NCBI GenBank assembly: GCA_035534995.1
Contig: DATLQX010000150.1
Coordinates: 11,811 to 75,810, forward strand
Source of the DNA: JANWHV01 sp035534995
GTDB taxonomy: Bacteria; Chloroflexota; UBA5177; JANWHV01
DNA: 64,000 nucleotides
Direction: 5' to 3'
Every line of letters starts with the position of its first letter. Positions within the stretch are counted from its first letter, which is position 1. Positions 50,417 through 58,968 of this stretch are shown piece by piece. Below the pieces are notes generated by a model. It had not been told where the DNA came from and searched no databases. It saw nothing but the letters and a program-made list of their open reading frames with translations. Both the position numbers and the translations under genes were made by a program.

Positions 50417-51466
50417 GTGCGCCGGTTCAGCCTCTGGATCCTTCTGCTGATCATCGCGGCCGCCCTGGGTGGCTCGTTTGCCTACGCCGCGCGTCCCTGG
50501 TACGACGCCGGGCGGGTGATCGCGAATGACACTGGCGTGAACCCTGTTGACGTCCGTGCCACCTTCACCACGACACCGACAAAGGTTAGGCCGGTGAGTC
50601 TCCCCCAACCAACCGCCACGCCGACCTTGCCGCCGATTGTAAGCCCCTCAGGGCGCGTCAACTTTTTGCTTCTCGGCAGTGACAACGACGCCAAGAATGC
50701 CCCAGGCGTGGACCCGAATACGCAGGTGATTATCTTTGTCTCATACGACACGGTCAAGAAACAGGTCTATTCGATAACCATTCCCCGCGACTTATATGTG
50801 CCGATTCCGGGCTTTTTACCGGATAAGATTGACACCGCGCCTGGGTATTCCAGTCGCCAGTTGGTGATCAAGACCGTGGAAGCGAACTTCCATGTGCATA
50901 TTGATCACTACGCCTGGATCGGCCTTGTGGGCTTTATCAACGTGGTCAATTCACTCGGTGGAGTGGACATCAACGTCATGCACCCCATGGTGGAAAACGA
51001 CTTTCCCGACGATCTCAACCCTAACGGCGGCCTCTACGCCATTCGTCGCTTCTTCATCCCGGCTGGGCCGCAACATCTCGATGGCGTCACCGCGCTTCAG
51101 TACGTGCGCGCCCGCCATGCCGACCTGATCGGAGACTTCGGGCGATCACAGCGGCAGCAGCAGGTGCTGCTCGCCCTCCGGAAGAAGCTTAAGGGCCTGG
51201 ATCTTGGGCAGGTGCCCGCGCTGATCCAGGATATGGGCGATCAGTTCAAGACGGATCTCCATGTCCCCGAGATCCTTTCGCTGGCTGAAAGTACCCTGGG
51301 GATACCGTCCTCCTCGATTCATCAGTACTATATGACCAATAGCAACGGATTCACCAGCAACGGGGTCAATGAGCGAGGCGACGTAGAGATCGGGAATTGG
51401 CCCAAGATTAACGCCCTATTCAGCTGCGTGATGTCGAACGCGGCGATCAACGGTTGCCCAACCTGA
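50417..51466 (+). CDS. LytR-CpsA-Psr (LCP) family cell-wall polymer ligase
   Basis: A 349-residue membrane-anchored enzyme. One N-terminal membrane helix (LWILLLIIAAALGGSFAYA) is followed by a Thr/Pro-rich linker and the LCP domain with NFLLLGSDNDAKN, DPNTQVIIFVSYD and ITIPRDLYVPIPG, holding the conserved Asp and Arg residues used to bind polyprenyl pyrophosphate. LCP proteins transfer wall teichoic acids, capsules or other glycans from lipid carrier to peptidoglycan. That fits the surface glycan locus on the other side of the window. It starts with GTG and overlaps the next gene by one base. Confidence 0.9.
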   Translation: MRRFSLWILLLIIAAALGGSFAYAARPWYDAGRVIANDTGVNPVDVRATFTTTPTKVRPVSLPQPTATPTLPPIVSPSGRVNFLLLGSDNDAKNAPGVDPNTQVIIFVSYDTVKKQVYSITIPRDLYVPIPGFLPDKIDTAPGYSSRQLVIKTVEANFHVHIDHYAWIGLVGFINVVNSLGGVDINVMHPMVENDFPDDLNPNGGLYAIRRFFIPAGPQHLDGVTALQYVRARHADLIGDFGRSQRQQQVLLALRKKLKGLDLGQVPALIQDMGDQFKTDLHVPEILSLAESTLGIPSSSIHQYYMTNSNGFTSNGVNERGDVEIGNWPKINALFSCVMSNAAINGCPT

Positions 51467-52656
51467 TGGGTACGGAAATTCCGCCTGGGCCAACTCACCG
51501 CGATACGCGGCCGCTCTGGAACTACATGAAGCTCGGTGCCGCGGTCCTGATCGCGGTCATTGTGGCAGTTTTGATGCTGGGCAGTACGCAGCCAAACGCG
51601 GTGCCCGCCGCCCCCGACGCCACGTCAACTCCGGAGGGTATCGTGACCCCATTGGTGGCGCCCCTCACGCCCACCGTGGCGGTCACCGCTCCCACCCCCA
51701 TTCTCCCCCCGGATGCTTACGTGCCAGGGCACCTCTATTATGTTCAGGGGCGAACCATCTACTCTGTGCATCACACGGACCCGCCCGTCTTCGTGACCAC
51801 TGGGACCGAGCCGGCGATCTCCCCCGACGGCAGTCACCTGGCCTTCATTCTGTTCTCCAAGAATTATCAAGACCTCTGGCTCCTCGATCTCAAGACCCAC
51901 GCGCTCACCAAGTTAGTGGATGACGCACCGCGGAACCCGATTAACGTGAGCACCGCCTACACCGCCGCCATGCCGGCCTGGACCGACGATGGTCAGAGAG
52001 TGGTATTCTCCTGGAGTTACCCTGGCGCTCCTCTCCAGGGCACTACCAATTTCGATCGGCTGGGGTTTAGCATCACTCGCTGCGCGGTGACCAGTCCCTG
52101 CGCCGAAGGAAATGCAACCAAGCTGACGACGCCCGCTTTTGAAAGCGGCGGGGATTACGACGCGGCCCCTCGGCCAGGCGATCCCACCACGTTGGTCTAC
52201 AGCAAGTACCAATACGAGACGGCGCGCGATAACACCAGCCGTGCCCTGGCCTTCCTGCAGGCCCTGAACCTCTCCACCGGGGCACTGACTCCCTTGACCC
52301 CGTTGCTCGACAACATTTCCCAGCCTACCTGGAGTCCGGACGGCAAGACCCTGGTCTTCCTCAAAACCTCCGATGACCAAAAGCAGACCTCCATCTGGGA
52401 AATGGATTTCCATGCCCCGGGCGACCCCACCGACTATGCCAGGGCCCACCTTCTAGTGGCGGGAAACCCCTTCGCCGCCGATCCCGTGTTCTCCCCGGAT
52501 GGCAAGGATCTTGCGTTCTTGCAGACCTCCAGCGATGGGCGGCTGCACCTGTACATCTCCGAGATCCACCTCGGCAAACACCCCGGCGTGGACCATATTC
52601 AGATGGTCCAGCGGGCCCATGTGGTGGATGGCGATCGTTTGGTCTGGGCCCACTAG
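51466..52656 (+). CDS. TolB-like beta-propeller membrane-anchored protein
   Basis: A 396-residue protein. It has one membrane helix near the N-terminus (YMKLGAAVLIAVIVAVLML) and a Pro/Thr-rich linker, then an extracytoplasmic beta-propeller made of PD40/TolB-like repeats such as EPAISPDGSHLAFI, QPTWSPDGKTLVFL and DPVFSPDGKDLAFL. The SPDG signature repeats typify propellers that bind partners or glycans. ATG 51466 overlaps the LCP stop (TGATG), so the two are coupled and may act together in surface assembly. No enzymatic motif was seen. Confidence 0.75.
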   Translation: MGTEIPPGPTHRDTRPLWNYMKLGAAVLIAVIVAVLMLGSTQPNAVPAAPDATSTPEGIVTPLVAPLTPTVAVTAPTPILPPDAYVPGHLYYVQGRTIYSVHHTDPPVFVTTGTEPAISPDGSHLAFILFSKNYQDLWLLDLKTHALTKLVDDAPRNPINVSTAYTAAMPAWTDDGQRVVFSWSYPGAPLQGTTNFDRLGFSITRCAVTSPCAEGNATKLTTPAFESGGDYDAAPRPGDPTTLVYSKYQYETARDNTSRALAFLQALNLSTGALTPLTPLLDNISQPTWSPDGKTLVFLKTSDDQKQTSIWEMDFHAPGDPTDYARAHLLVAGNPFAADPVFSPDGKDLAFLQTSSDGRLHLYISEIHLGKHPGVDHIQMVQRAHVVDGDRLVWAH

Positions 52657-52800
52657 CCAACAGCGTCTGGCCGAACGTGCCCCTTTCCCGTACCATGCGC
52701 TTGTCGCGACTAAAGCGGGGCCCAAATACCTTGGCGGTTCGGTAGGGGCGCGGGAAGCGTGGGCAAAACTGTCCTACGGTATCTCAAAGGGGTTGGGCGA

Positions 52801-53109
52801 ATGTTGGCTTTCGTGATCCTCTACACGCACCCAGAGCAGGTGCCTGAGTTTGAGCGCCGGTATCTGGATGAGTACATGCCCCTGATTCGGCGCCTCCCAG
52901 GAGTGGCCGAGGTTACGACCCAGCGCGTGGTTGGCGCTCCGAATGGGGATCCTGTGTATATGAGAATGGAAACCTGGCGGCTGCGTCCCGGCATCACACC
53001 CGAGACAGTGCTTGCGTCGGAAGAGTGGCGAACCGCCCAGGAAGTTCTTCGGTTTGCCCGAGGGCTCTCCACCATGATGGTGGTTGAGGAGGAGACGGAG
53101 AGTGGCTGA
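52801..53109 (+). CDS. EthD family protein
   Basis: A 102-residue small ferredoxin-like protein. LAFVILYTHPEQVPEFERRY and LPGVAEVTTQRV, then EEWRTAQEVLRFARG, match EthD-type monooxygenase-like proteins; the precise function is unknown in most members. ATG 52801 is preferred over an in-frame codon at 52759. Its end overlaps the enoyl-CoA hydratase start by 8 bases. EthD-like genes are often found in degradation operons, consistent with the following beta-oxidation genes. Confidence 0.7.
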   Translation: MLAFVILYTHPEQVPEFERRYLDEYMPLIRRLPGVAEVTTQRVVGAPNGDPVYMRMETWRLRPGITPETVLASEEWRTAQEVLRFARGLSTMMVVEEETESG

Positions 53110-53881
53110 GAAATTTCAGCATATTCTGGTTGAAGCGAGGGCCGGCTATGCGGTCGTTCGCCTGAACCGGCCTAAAGTACTGAATGCCTTGAACGGCGCC
53201 TTGATTGGGGAGCTGGTAACCGCGCTAGAGGCCCTGGACGCGGATTCTACCTGCCGATGCGCCGTGATCACGGGAAACGAACGGGCGTTCGCCGCCGGGG
53301 CCGACATCGGCGAGATGGCCGAGGCGGAGGCGATTCCCTTCCTCCTGAACGATCGATTCGCCCAATGGGATCGCTTCCGCAACATTCACATGCCTCTCAT
53401 CGCGGCGGTGAGCGGTTTCGCGCTCGGCGGCGGTTGCGAGCTTGCCATGAACTGCGACCTGATCATCGCCTCCGAGACTGCCCAGTTTGGTCAGCCAGAA
53501 ATCAACCTGGGAATCATGCCGGGAGCCGGCGGTACGCAGCGCCTGACCCACGCGGTTGGCAAGGTGCGGGCGATGGAAATGATCCTCACCGGGGCGCCGA
53601 TCACGGCCCAGGAGGCGTTACGGGCCGGGCTGATCAATCGCGTGGTTCCGGTGGAACTCTATCTGCGGGAGGCCGAGGCGCTGGCCGCTCGGATCGCCGC
53701 CCAGGCACCAGTAGCAGTTCGCCTGGCCAAGGAAGCAGTGCTCAAGGCCCTGGATGCCTCGATCGCTGACGGGGTTGACTTCGAGCGGAAGAATTTCTTT
53801 CTGCTCTTTGCCGGCGCGGATCAAAAGGAAGGCATGCGCGCCTTCCTGGATAAACGGCAACCCCACTTCGAGGGGAGGTAG
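53102..53881 (+). CDS. Enoyl-CoA hydratase (PaaF-like crotonase)
   Basis: A 259-residue crotonase. AFAAGADIGEM forms the CoA-binding/oxyanion segment; Glu113 (GGGCELAMNCD) and Glu133 (GQPEINLGIMPGAGGTQRL) correspond to both catalytic acids of enoyl-CoA hydratase, so hydratase activity is likely. GTG 53102 follows GGAG and overlaps the EthD stop. The order hydratase, isomerase-like crotonase, dehydrogenase is like the paaFGH part of the phenylacetate pathway, but the block lacks the other paa genes here, so general acyl-CoA degradation is equally possible. Confidence 0.88.
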   Translation: MAEKFQHILVEARAGYAVVRLNRPKVLNALNGALIGELVTALEALDADSTCRCAVITGNERAFAAGADIGEMAEAEAIPFLLNDRFAQWDRFRNIHMPLIAAVSGFALGGGCELAMNCDLIIASETAQFGQPEINLGIMPGAGGTQRLTHAVGKVRAMEMILTGAPITAQEALRAGLINRVVPVELYLREAEALAARIAAQAPVAVRLAKEAVLKALDASIADGVDFERKNFFLLFAGADQKEGMRAFLDKRQPHFEGR

Positions 53882-53908
53882 GGCTGGGAACTCCCCACCC
53901 GCACGCAC

Positions 53909-54697
53909 ATGGATGAAAATCAGCCTGTCTTACTGACCGAACAGGTAGGCGCGGTCTTGACCCTCACCCTCAATCGGCCCACGCGCTTCAACGCCCTTGA
54001 CGACGAACTGAAGGATCGCCTCCTGGCTGCCCTGCTGGCCGCTTCTCGCGATTCCGGCGTGCGGTGCGTGGTGCTCACCGGAGCCGGGAAAGCATTTTGC
54101 GCCGGTCAGGATCTGAACCTCGATGGCGACCTTCGTCCGGAGCAGGTGGGCGACACAGTGCGGCGGAGCTACAACAAGATCGCCCGGCTCCTCCATGGTA
54201 TGGAGAAACCGATCATCGCCGCCGTGAACGGAGTCGCCGCCGGCGCCGGCATGAGCCTGGCCCTGGCTTGCGACCTGCGGGTATTGGCAGAGCACTCCAG
54301 CCTCCGCCTGGCCTTCTCCAACATCGGCCTGATTCCGGATTGCGGCGCCACTTACAGCCTCTCCCACCTGCTTCCTCGCGGCCTCGGCCTGGAGATTGCC
54401 TACACCGGGCGGGCCATCGAGGCGCCGGAGGCGCTCCGCCTGGGTCTTGCGAACCGAGTGGTAGCGGATGCCGATTTGTTCACGGAAACTGCCACCCTGG
54501 CCGCCAGCCTGGCGGCGCGTCCCACCCGCGCCCTGGGGCTAACCAAGCGCGCTTTCAATCGGGCGACGACCGGCACCCTGGAGGACGCGCTCGAATACGA
54601 GGCGTATACGCAAGAAATCGCCGCCGGTACGGCGGATTTTCAAGAGGGCATTGCCGCTTTTCGCGAGAAGCGGCAGCCCCGATTCGAGGGCAGGTAA
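53909..54697 (+). CDS. Crotonase family, PaaG-like isomerase
   Basis: A 262-residue crotonase. FCAGQDLN and GVAAGAGMSLALACDL form the oxyanion-hole region. In place of the second catalytic Glu of hydratases the sequence is IGLIPDCGATY with Asp144, as in PaaG (2-(1,2-epoxy-1,2-dihydrophenyl)acetyl-CoA isomerase) and related enoyl-CoA isomerases. It lies between the hydratase and the split dehydrogenase. Its C-terminal helix ends FREKRQPRFEGR, which resembles the end of the preceding crotonase, consistent with shared ancestry. Confidence 0.86.
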   Translation: MDENQPVLLTEQVGAVLTLTLNRPTRFNALDDELKDRLLAALLAASRDSGVRCVVLTGAGKAFCAGQDLNLDGDLRPEQVGDTVRRSYNKIARLLHGMEKPIIAAVNGVAAGAGMSLALACDLRVLAEHSSLRLAFSNIGLIPDCGATYSLSHLLPRGLGLEIAYTGRAIEAPEALRLGLANRVVADADLFTETATLAASLAARPTRALGLTKRAFNRATTGTLEDALEYEAYTQEIAAGTADFQEGIAAFREKRQPRFEGR

Positions 54698-55546
54698 ATG
54701 GCAGTCCTTGGCATCGCGGGCGCCCGTGGAGTTGGCGCGTCCCTGGCGCAACTTGCCCTTCAGCGCGGACATCGGGTCATCCTTTTCGACCAAAACCTTC
54801 AGCACCTTCAGGAGGCACACGGCCGGATTGCTCGTGTCCTCCAAGCCCCTCCGACCGACGCGGAGACTCCCGCGCGCGACTCCGGCTCGCTGCAAGGACT
54901 GGAGACCGTGACCGAGATTGCCGGCCTTGCCCAGGCCGAGATCATCATCGAAACCGTGGTGGACTCGCGGGAGAGCAAGCGGGCCGTACTGTCCCGGCTG
55001 GACGCGGTTCTCGGCGAAGCCACGGTGGTAGTGACTACCACCGGTACCCTGAGTGTCACCAACCTGGCCGCCATGCTACGTCATCCGGAACGGGTGATCG
55101 GGATTCACTTCTCGCGCCCAGTCGCGAACACGGCCATCGCGGAAGTAGTGAGCGGCTTGAGAACCAGTGAGGATACGATCAGCCAGGCTCTGGCCCTCAC
55201 GCGATCGCTGGACAAGTCACCGATCCAGGTGAGGAACCGGCCCGGTTTCGTGATCAACCGCCTGACCAATCTCTTCCGTCTAGAGGCCGTGCGACTCCTC
55301 GAGGAAGGGGTTGCCGATCCTACCACCGTGGACGCGCTGCTGGCCGCCCTGGGTTTCCCTTCCGGCCCGCTGGCCCGCATGGACGCGCTGGGGGTGGATG
55401 CCTGCCTCGCCATGAGCCGGGCCCTCTACGAGGGCAACCTGGGTGAACCCCGGTACCAGCCGTCACTCCTCCAGGCCGAAATGGTTGATGCCGGATTGAA
55501 TGGTCGGAAGGCCGGAAAGGGGTTTCATGAGTACCCCACGCGCTAG
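54698..55546 (+). CDS. 3-hydroxyacyl-CoA dehydrogenase, catalytic half (PaaH-like)
   Basis: A 282-residue protein with an N-terminal Rossmann domain and a C-terminal 3HCDH helical domain. The NAD loop is GIAGARGVGASLA, somewhat changed from GAGxMGxGIA. The catalytic set of the family is present: His137 in GIHFSRPV, Glu149 in AIAEVVSG and Asn187 in GFVINRL. It should oxidise 3-hydroxyacyl-CoA with NAD. It starts right after the PaaG-like gene. Its last 20 bases overlap the next gene, which corresponds to the second half of the larger two-domain PaaH proteins. Confidence 0.85.
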   Translation: MAVLGIAGARGVGASLAQLALQRGHRVILFDQNLQHLQEAHGRIARVLQAPPTDAETPARDSGSLQGLETVTEIAGLAQAEIIIETVVDSRESKRAVLSRLDAVLGEATVVVTTTGTLSVTNLAAMLRHPERVIGIHFSRPVANTAIAEVVSGLRTSEDTISQALALTRSLDKSPIQVRNRPGFVINRLTNLFRLEAVRLLEEGVADPTTVDALLAALGFPSGPLARMDALGVDACLAMSRALYEGNLGEPRYQPSLLQAEMVDAGLNGRKAGKGFHEYPTR

Positions 55547-56369
55547 GCCCCGTCAAACGCCCTTCCGCGTCCTGGATAGCAAGCCGGGCGCTCTCGTTGC
55601 CGGCACCAAGGCCGAGATCGAGGCGTTCGCGCCTTTTTTGCGGAAGGCCGGAGTCGAAGTAATCGGGTTCCCCATCGATCCGCTCCGCTTCGACTTTGAG
55701 GTGGAAGCCCTGGAGGGCAACCTCACTGCCTTGGCGGGGGGGGCAAACCTGGCCTTGATGTTGGCCGATGTGGTTGGCGATGACCGCTTACCCTTGATTA
55801 ACTGCATTGATGAGGCGCTCCCCTCGTCCAGTCCGCTGCTGGTTTCTTGCCTGCAGGCCGGGGCGCAGGAGCAGGCGGCAATCTGCGAACATCCCGAGCG
55901 GGTAGTTGGTATCGGTCCGCTGGGCGTGTTGAGCGGAAAGCTGGTAATCGAGCTAGCGTCTGCCCTCACCACCAGCCAGGTCGTGGCGGATCGCGCGCGG
56001 GCCTTCCTGGCGAGCGGTGGCTTGCAGGTCTATCAAGTCAACGACAGTCCCGGGCTGGTGCTGGCCCGCGCCCTGCTGCCCGTGGTCAACGAGGCGGCGT
56101 TCGCCTTGACCGAGCGCGTGGCAACCGCCGAGGACATTGATACCGCTATGACCCTGGGCGCGGGTTTTCCCTTCGGACCGCTGAGCTGGGCGGATGAGAT
56201 TGGGGTTGATCGGGTATTGCTCGGCCTCGAATACCTGGTCCAGGCAACCTATGCCGAGCGCTACCGGCCGGCCCCGCTCCTCCGCCGCATGGCCCAGGCT
56301 GGCTGGATCGGGAGGGCATCTGGACGTGGGTTCTTCACCTACGACGCGGGCGCCAGGGGATCGCGCTGA
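55527..56369 (+). CDS. 3-hydroxyacyl-CoA dehydrogenase-like protein lacking catalytic residues
   Basis: A 280-residue relative of the preceding protein. The N-terminal part (about 20-150) looks like a reduced Rossmann fold without a Gly-rich NAD loop, similar to the reduced domain found between the two 3HCDH units of long PaaH. A 3HCDH domain follows. Of the catalytic residues only the Glu (142) is kept; the His position is Gly130 (VVGIG) and the Asn position is Ala180 (GLVLAR). It may be a structural partner of the first half. It overlaps that gene by 20 bases in another frame and ends 31 bases inside the convergent DsbA-like gene. Confidence 0.8.
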   Translation: MSTPRARPRQTPFRVLDSKPGALVAGTKAEIEAFAPFLRKAGVEVIGFPIDPLRFDFEVEALEGNLTALAGGANLALMLADVVGDDRLPLINCIDEALPSSSPLLVSCLQAGAQEQAAICEHPERVVGIGPLGVLSGKLVIELASALTTSQVVADRARAFLASGGLQVYQVNDSPGLVLARALLPVVNEAAFALTERVATAEDIDTAMTLGAGFPFGPLSWADEIGVDRVLLGLEYLVQATYAERYRPAPLLRRMAQAGWIGRASGRGFFTYDAGARGSR

Positions 56370-56974
56370 GCCGCGGTCGCCAACAGGCGCTCGTACTCTA
56401 CGTAATCCACGATCCCCACAATCCCATATCCCTGAGCGAGCCAGGTTGGGACCGCCACGACGCCCTGGGCATGAGCATCGCTCCGTGACTGGGCTACGCG
56501 CTCCCTGTACGTTTCGGCACGCAACGCTGCCTCCAAATCCTTGTTCAGCCCGGTCTCCTTGGCCACATCGAGTACCGTCGCGAGGTCACCAATGTCCCGC
56601 TGGTCGCGATAAAACGCATCGAACAGCGCCCCGTGCATGCGATCCACGGCGCCGAGTTCCCCGGTGCTTTGGCGCGCGTGTTCAACCGCGCATAGGGCAA
56701 GGTTGCTATTGAGCAGCCGCTCACGGATGTGTAAGGTCAAAGCGTAGTGTTCGGCCAGCCGGAGGGCCCACGCCGCCTCGCCGCGCCGGACGAAAGCCGG
56801 ATTTTGCGGCATGGCCCCCTTCGGTGGCAAATAGTCGATCACCTCGAAGGGCCGCCAGGTCACGGTTATGGGGCGCGACGTTGCCAGCCGCGCCACGATG
56901 GCGCGGGCGATATAGCAAAAGGGACTGGCAAAGTCGTAATAGACGGTAAGTTCCAGGGGCCGAATATCGCTCAT
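56339..56974 (-). CDS. DsbA family (FrnE-like) thioredoxin-fold protein
   Basis: A 211-residue DsbA-like protein. VYYDFASPFCYIARAIV is the family start, where FrnE-type oxidoreductases have CPWC; here only one Cys (FCY) remains, so a disulfide oxidoreductase mechanism is doubtful, and glutathione-S-transferase-kappa or isomerase-like roles (2-hydroxychromene-2-carboxylate isomerase) are possible. VVAVPTW with the cis-Pro is present. There is no signal peptide. It overlaps lipA's end by 4 bases (stop of lipA/start here) and the convergent dehydrogenase-like gene by 31 bases. Confidence 0.8.
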   Translation of the reverse strand: MSDIRPLELTVYYDFASPFCYIARAIVARLATSRPITVTWRPFEVIDYLPPKGAMPQNPAFVRRGEAAWALRLAEHYALTLHIRERLLNSNLALCAVEHARQSTGELGAVDRMHGALFDAFYRDQRDIGDLATVLDVAKETGLNKDLEAALRAETYRERVAQSRSDAHAQGVVAVPTWLAQGYGIVGIVDYVEYERLLATAAQRDPLAPAS

Positions 56975-57918
56975 GCCTCGCTCGGAAGGAGTGCCGCATG
57001 CTCGTGCGCGTGGTAGGAGCTACGAACCAATGGCCCGGATTCCACATGGGTAAAGCCAATGCTCATCCCGAACTCGCGCCATTGCCGGAACTCATCGGGA
57101 GTGACGAACCGATCGACTGCCAGATGCTTCATACTCGGCCTGAGATACTGACCAATGGTGATAATGTCCACCCGCGACTCCCGCAAATCACGCAGCGCGT
57201 CCTCGATCTCACTCGCATGCTCCCCCAGGCCAAGCATGATCCCGGATTTGGTGAGCTTCTTCGGCGCCAACTCCTTGGCGCGGCACAGCACCTGAAGCGA
57301 CCGCCGGTATTGCGCCCGCCGGCGCACCCGCTTGGTAAGCCGCTCCACGGTTTCCAGATTATGGTTCAGGATGTCGGGACCGGCCGCCAGGACGTTTCCC
57401 AGTGACTCCTCTACCCCCTCGAAGTCCGGGATCAACACCTCGATGGTGCAACCGGGATTGGCCGATCGCACTTTCCGGATCGTGGCGGCGAATACCGCCG
57501 ACCCGCCATCCGCCAGGTCGTCCCGGTTCACGGAAGTAATCACGACGTGCCGGAGGCCCATCTTCTGGACCGCCACAGCTACTCGTCCCGGTTCGTGGAG
57601 GTCCAATCCTACCGGTTTTCCGCTGGTCACGGCACAAAAGCCGCAGGCGCGCGTACAGACATCCCCCAGGATCATAAAGGTAGCGGTTCGATGTTCCCAG
57701 CACTCACCAATGTTCGGACAGCGAGCCTCCTCGCAGACCGTGTGCAATGCATGCTCCCGCATGATCGTCTTCAGTTCGGTATAATTTGATCCGCCGGGAA
57801 CCCGTACCTTGAGCCATTCCGGCCGGCGAACCGGGGTGATTGGGGTCGCGCTGTCTATCACGAATTCATCCTCTTCCGATTGCAAACCTACACCGGTCAG
57901 CATAGCAAGGGCTGGCAA
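56971..57918 (-). CDS. lipA: Lipoyl synthase
   Basis: LipA inserts two sulfurs into octanoylated lipoyl domains using radical SAM chemistry. The 315-residue protein has the auxiliary cluster cysteines 62, 67 and 73 (CEEARCPNIGEC), the radical-SAM triad 88, 92, 95 (CTRACGFC) and the C-terminal VESGPLVRSSYHA with the conserved RSSY. No lipB lies next to it. It is probably in one unit with the DsbA-like gene, and lies 111 bases downstream of the proline dehydrogenase gene. Confidence 0.95.
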   Translation of the reverse strand: MPALAMLTGVGLQSEEDEFVIDSATPITPVRRPEWLKVRVPGGSNYTELKTIMREHALHTVCEEARCPNIGECWEHRTATFMILGDVCTRACGFCAVTSGKPVGLDLHEPGRVAVAVQKMGLRHVVITSVNRDDLADGGSAVFAATIRKVRSANPGCTIEVLIPDFEGVEESLGNVLAAGPDILNHNLETVERLTKRVRRRAQYRRSLQVLCRAKELAPKKLTKSGIMLGLGEHASEIEDALRDLRESRVDIITIGQYLRPSMKHLAVDRFVTPDEFRQWREFGMSIGFTHVESGPLVRSSYHAHEHAALLPSEA

Positions 57919-57956
57919 TGCCGCCTATCTGAAGTATCAGCGGGCACGGAGACCCA

Positions 57957-57993
57957 GTCCTGGGAGCGCGAGCATCTTGTTCGCACTCCCAGG
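57957..57993. repeat. Dispersed repeat with 8-bp inverted ends
   Basis: CCTGGGAG and CTCCCAGG flank a core that can extend the stem by four more pairs. The left part (CCTGGGAGCGCGAG, then CATCTTG) matches the copy inside the GT4 gene at 39477. The copy here lies in the gap between lipA and the proline dehydrogenase gene, where a small, unconvincing minus-strand frame runs through it. Similar hairpin repeats are common in GC-rich Chloroflexota genomes to my knowledge. Confidence 0.5.
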
Positions 57994-58029
57994 GCGGGAC
58001 CGCTCGCCACGGAAGCGCTGTGCGCCCGA

Positions 58030-58968
58030 TCATGATGGCGGCCGGCGCTCGCGGATCAGATTCCCTACCAGGAACCAAAGATTTGCCGGGCGCTCGGCCA
58101 GTCTCCGGGTGAGGTAGGGGTACCATTGCGCGCCGTATGGCAAGTAGATCCGCACGCGGTAGCCGGCGCGCGCAAGCTGTTCTTGCAGATCCCGCCGCAC
58201 CCCATACAACATCTGAAACTCGAATCGATCGACCCCGATACCGTGCACTCGCGCGAAGTCCCGCGCGTGGTCGATAATCGCCGGATCATGGGTGGCGATC
58301 GCCGGCTGAGCGTCCTGGCGCAAGAGGTATTCCATCAGTCGCACGAAATTGCGGTCAGTGTCACGCTTCCTGCGATAGGCGATATGCGGCGGCTCGCTAT
58401 AGGCGCCCTTGCACAGGCGGACCTGCCCACCTAACCGAGTTATCGCCTCCAGATCCGCGCGTGTGCGGTAGAGAGATGCCTGCAGGACGATCCCCACGTT
58501 GTCGAACCTCGGTCGCAGTTCGCTAAATACCTCAATGATCGCCGAGGTATAGCTCGAACTCTCCATGTCCAGGCGCACGAACGCTCTTAGGGCTCGGGCA
58601 TGCTCCAACAGGCGCACCGCGTTGCTTACCGCGACGTGCCTGCCCACATCCAGACCGAGTTGCGTGGGCTTGACTGAAATATAAGGGTCAAGTCCGCGGG
58701 AAGAGATCGCATCGAGGACGCGCAAAGCCTCGTCCGTGGCGGCGTCCGCCTCCGCCGCGGAGGCCGTGTTTTCTCCCAGATAGGCCATGGCGACCGTGAA
58801 TCCGCCGTCGCCAAGCGATTGCGCCACCGCCAAAGCCTCGTCCAGGGCTTCTCCCGCCACGAAGCGCCGCACCAATCCTCGGGTAATCGGTGAGGCGGTG
58901 GCAGTGGCGGCCACCGCCGGTTGATTGGCGGCGGCCAGAATCAAGCGGCTGAACAGACTACCGGCCAT
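58030..58968 (-). CDS. Proline dehydrogenase
   Basis: A 312-residue FAD-dependent TIM-barrel enzyme of the monofunctional type (as in Deinococcus and Bacillus), oxidising proline to pyrroline-5-carboxylate. Visible elements: FVRLDMESSSYT, VLQASLYRTRADLE, VRLCKGAYSEPPHIAYRRK, AIATHDPAIIDHA and YLPYGAQWYPYLTRRLAERPAN, which binds FAD and proline. No P5C dehydrogenase lies next to it. Its start overlaps the glcF-like gene's end by 11 bases, so translation is probably coupled. Confidence 0.93.
   Translation of the reverse strand: MAGSLFSRLILAAANQPAVAATATASPITRGLVRRFVAGEALDEALAVAQSLGDGGFTVAMAYLGENTASAAEADAATDEALRVLDAISSRGLDPYISVKPTQLGLDVGRHVAVSNAVRLLEHARALRAFVRLDMESSSYTSAIIEVFSELRPRFDNVGIVLQASLYRTRADLEAITRLGGQVRLCKGAYSEPPHIAYRRKRDTDRNFVRLMEYLLRQDAQPAIATHDPAIIDHARDFARVHGIGVDRFEFQMLYGVRRDLQEQLARAGYRVRIYLPYGAQWYPYLTRRLAERPANLWFLVGNLIRERRPPS

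Noticed and set aside
57866..58126. Small minus-strand frame of 86 codons between lipA and proline dehydrogenase
   Set aside because: Runs through the dispersed repeat and encodes the kind of spurious peptide such repeats give; no ribosome site.
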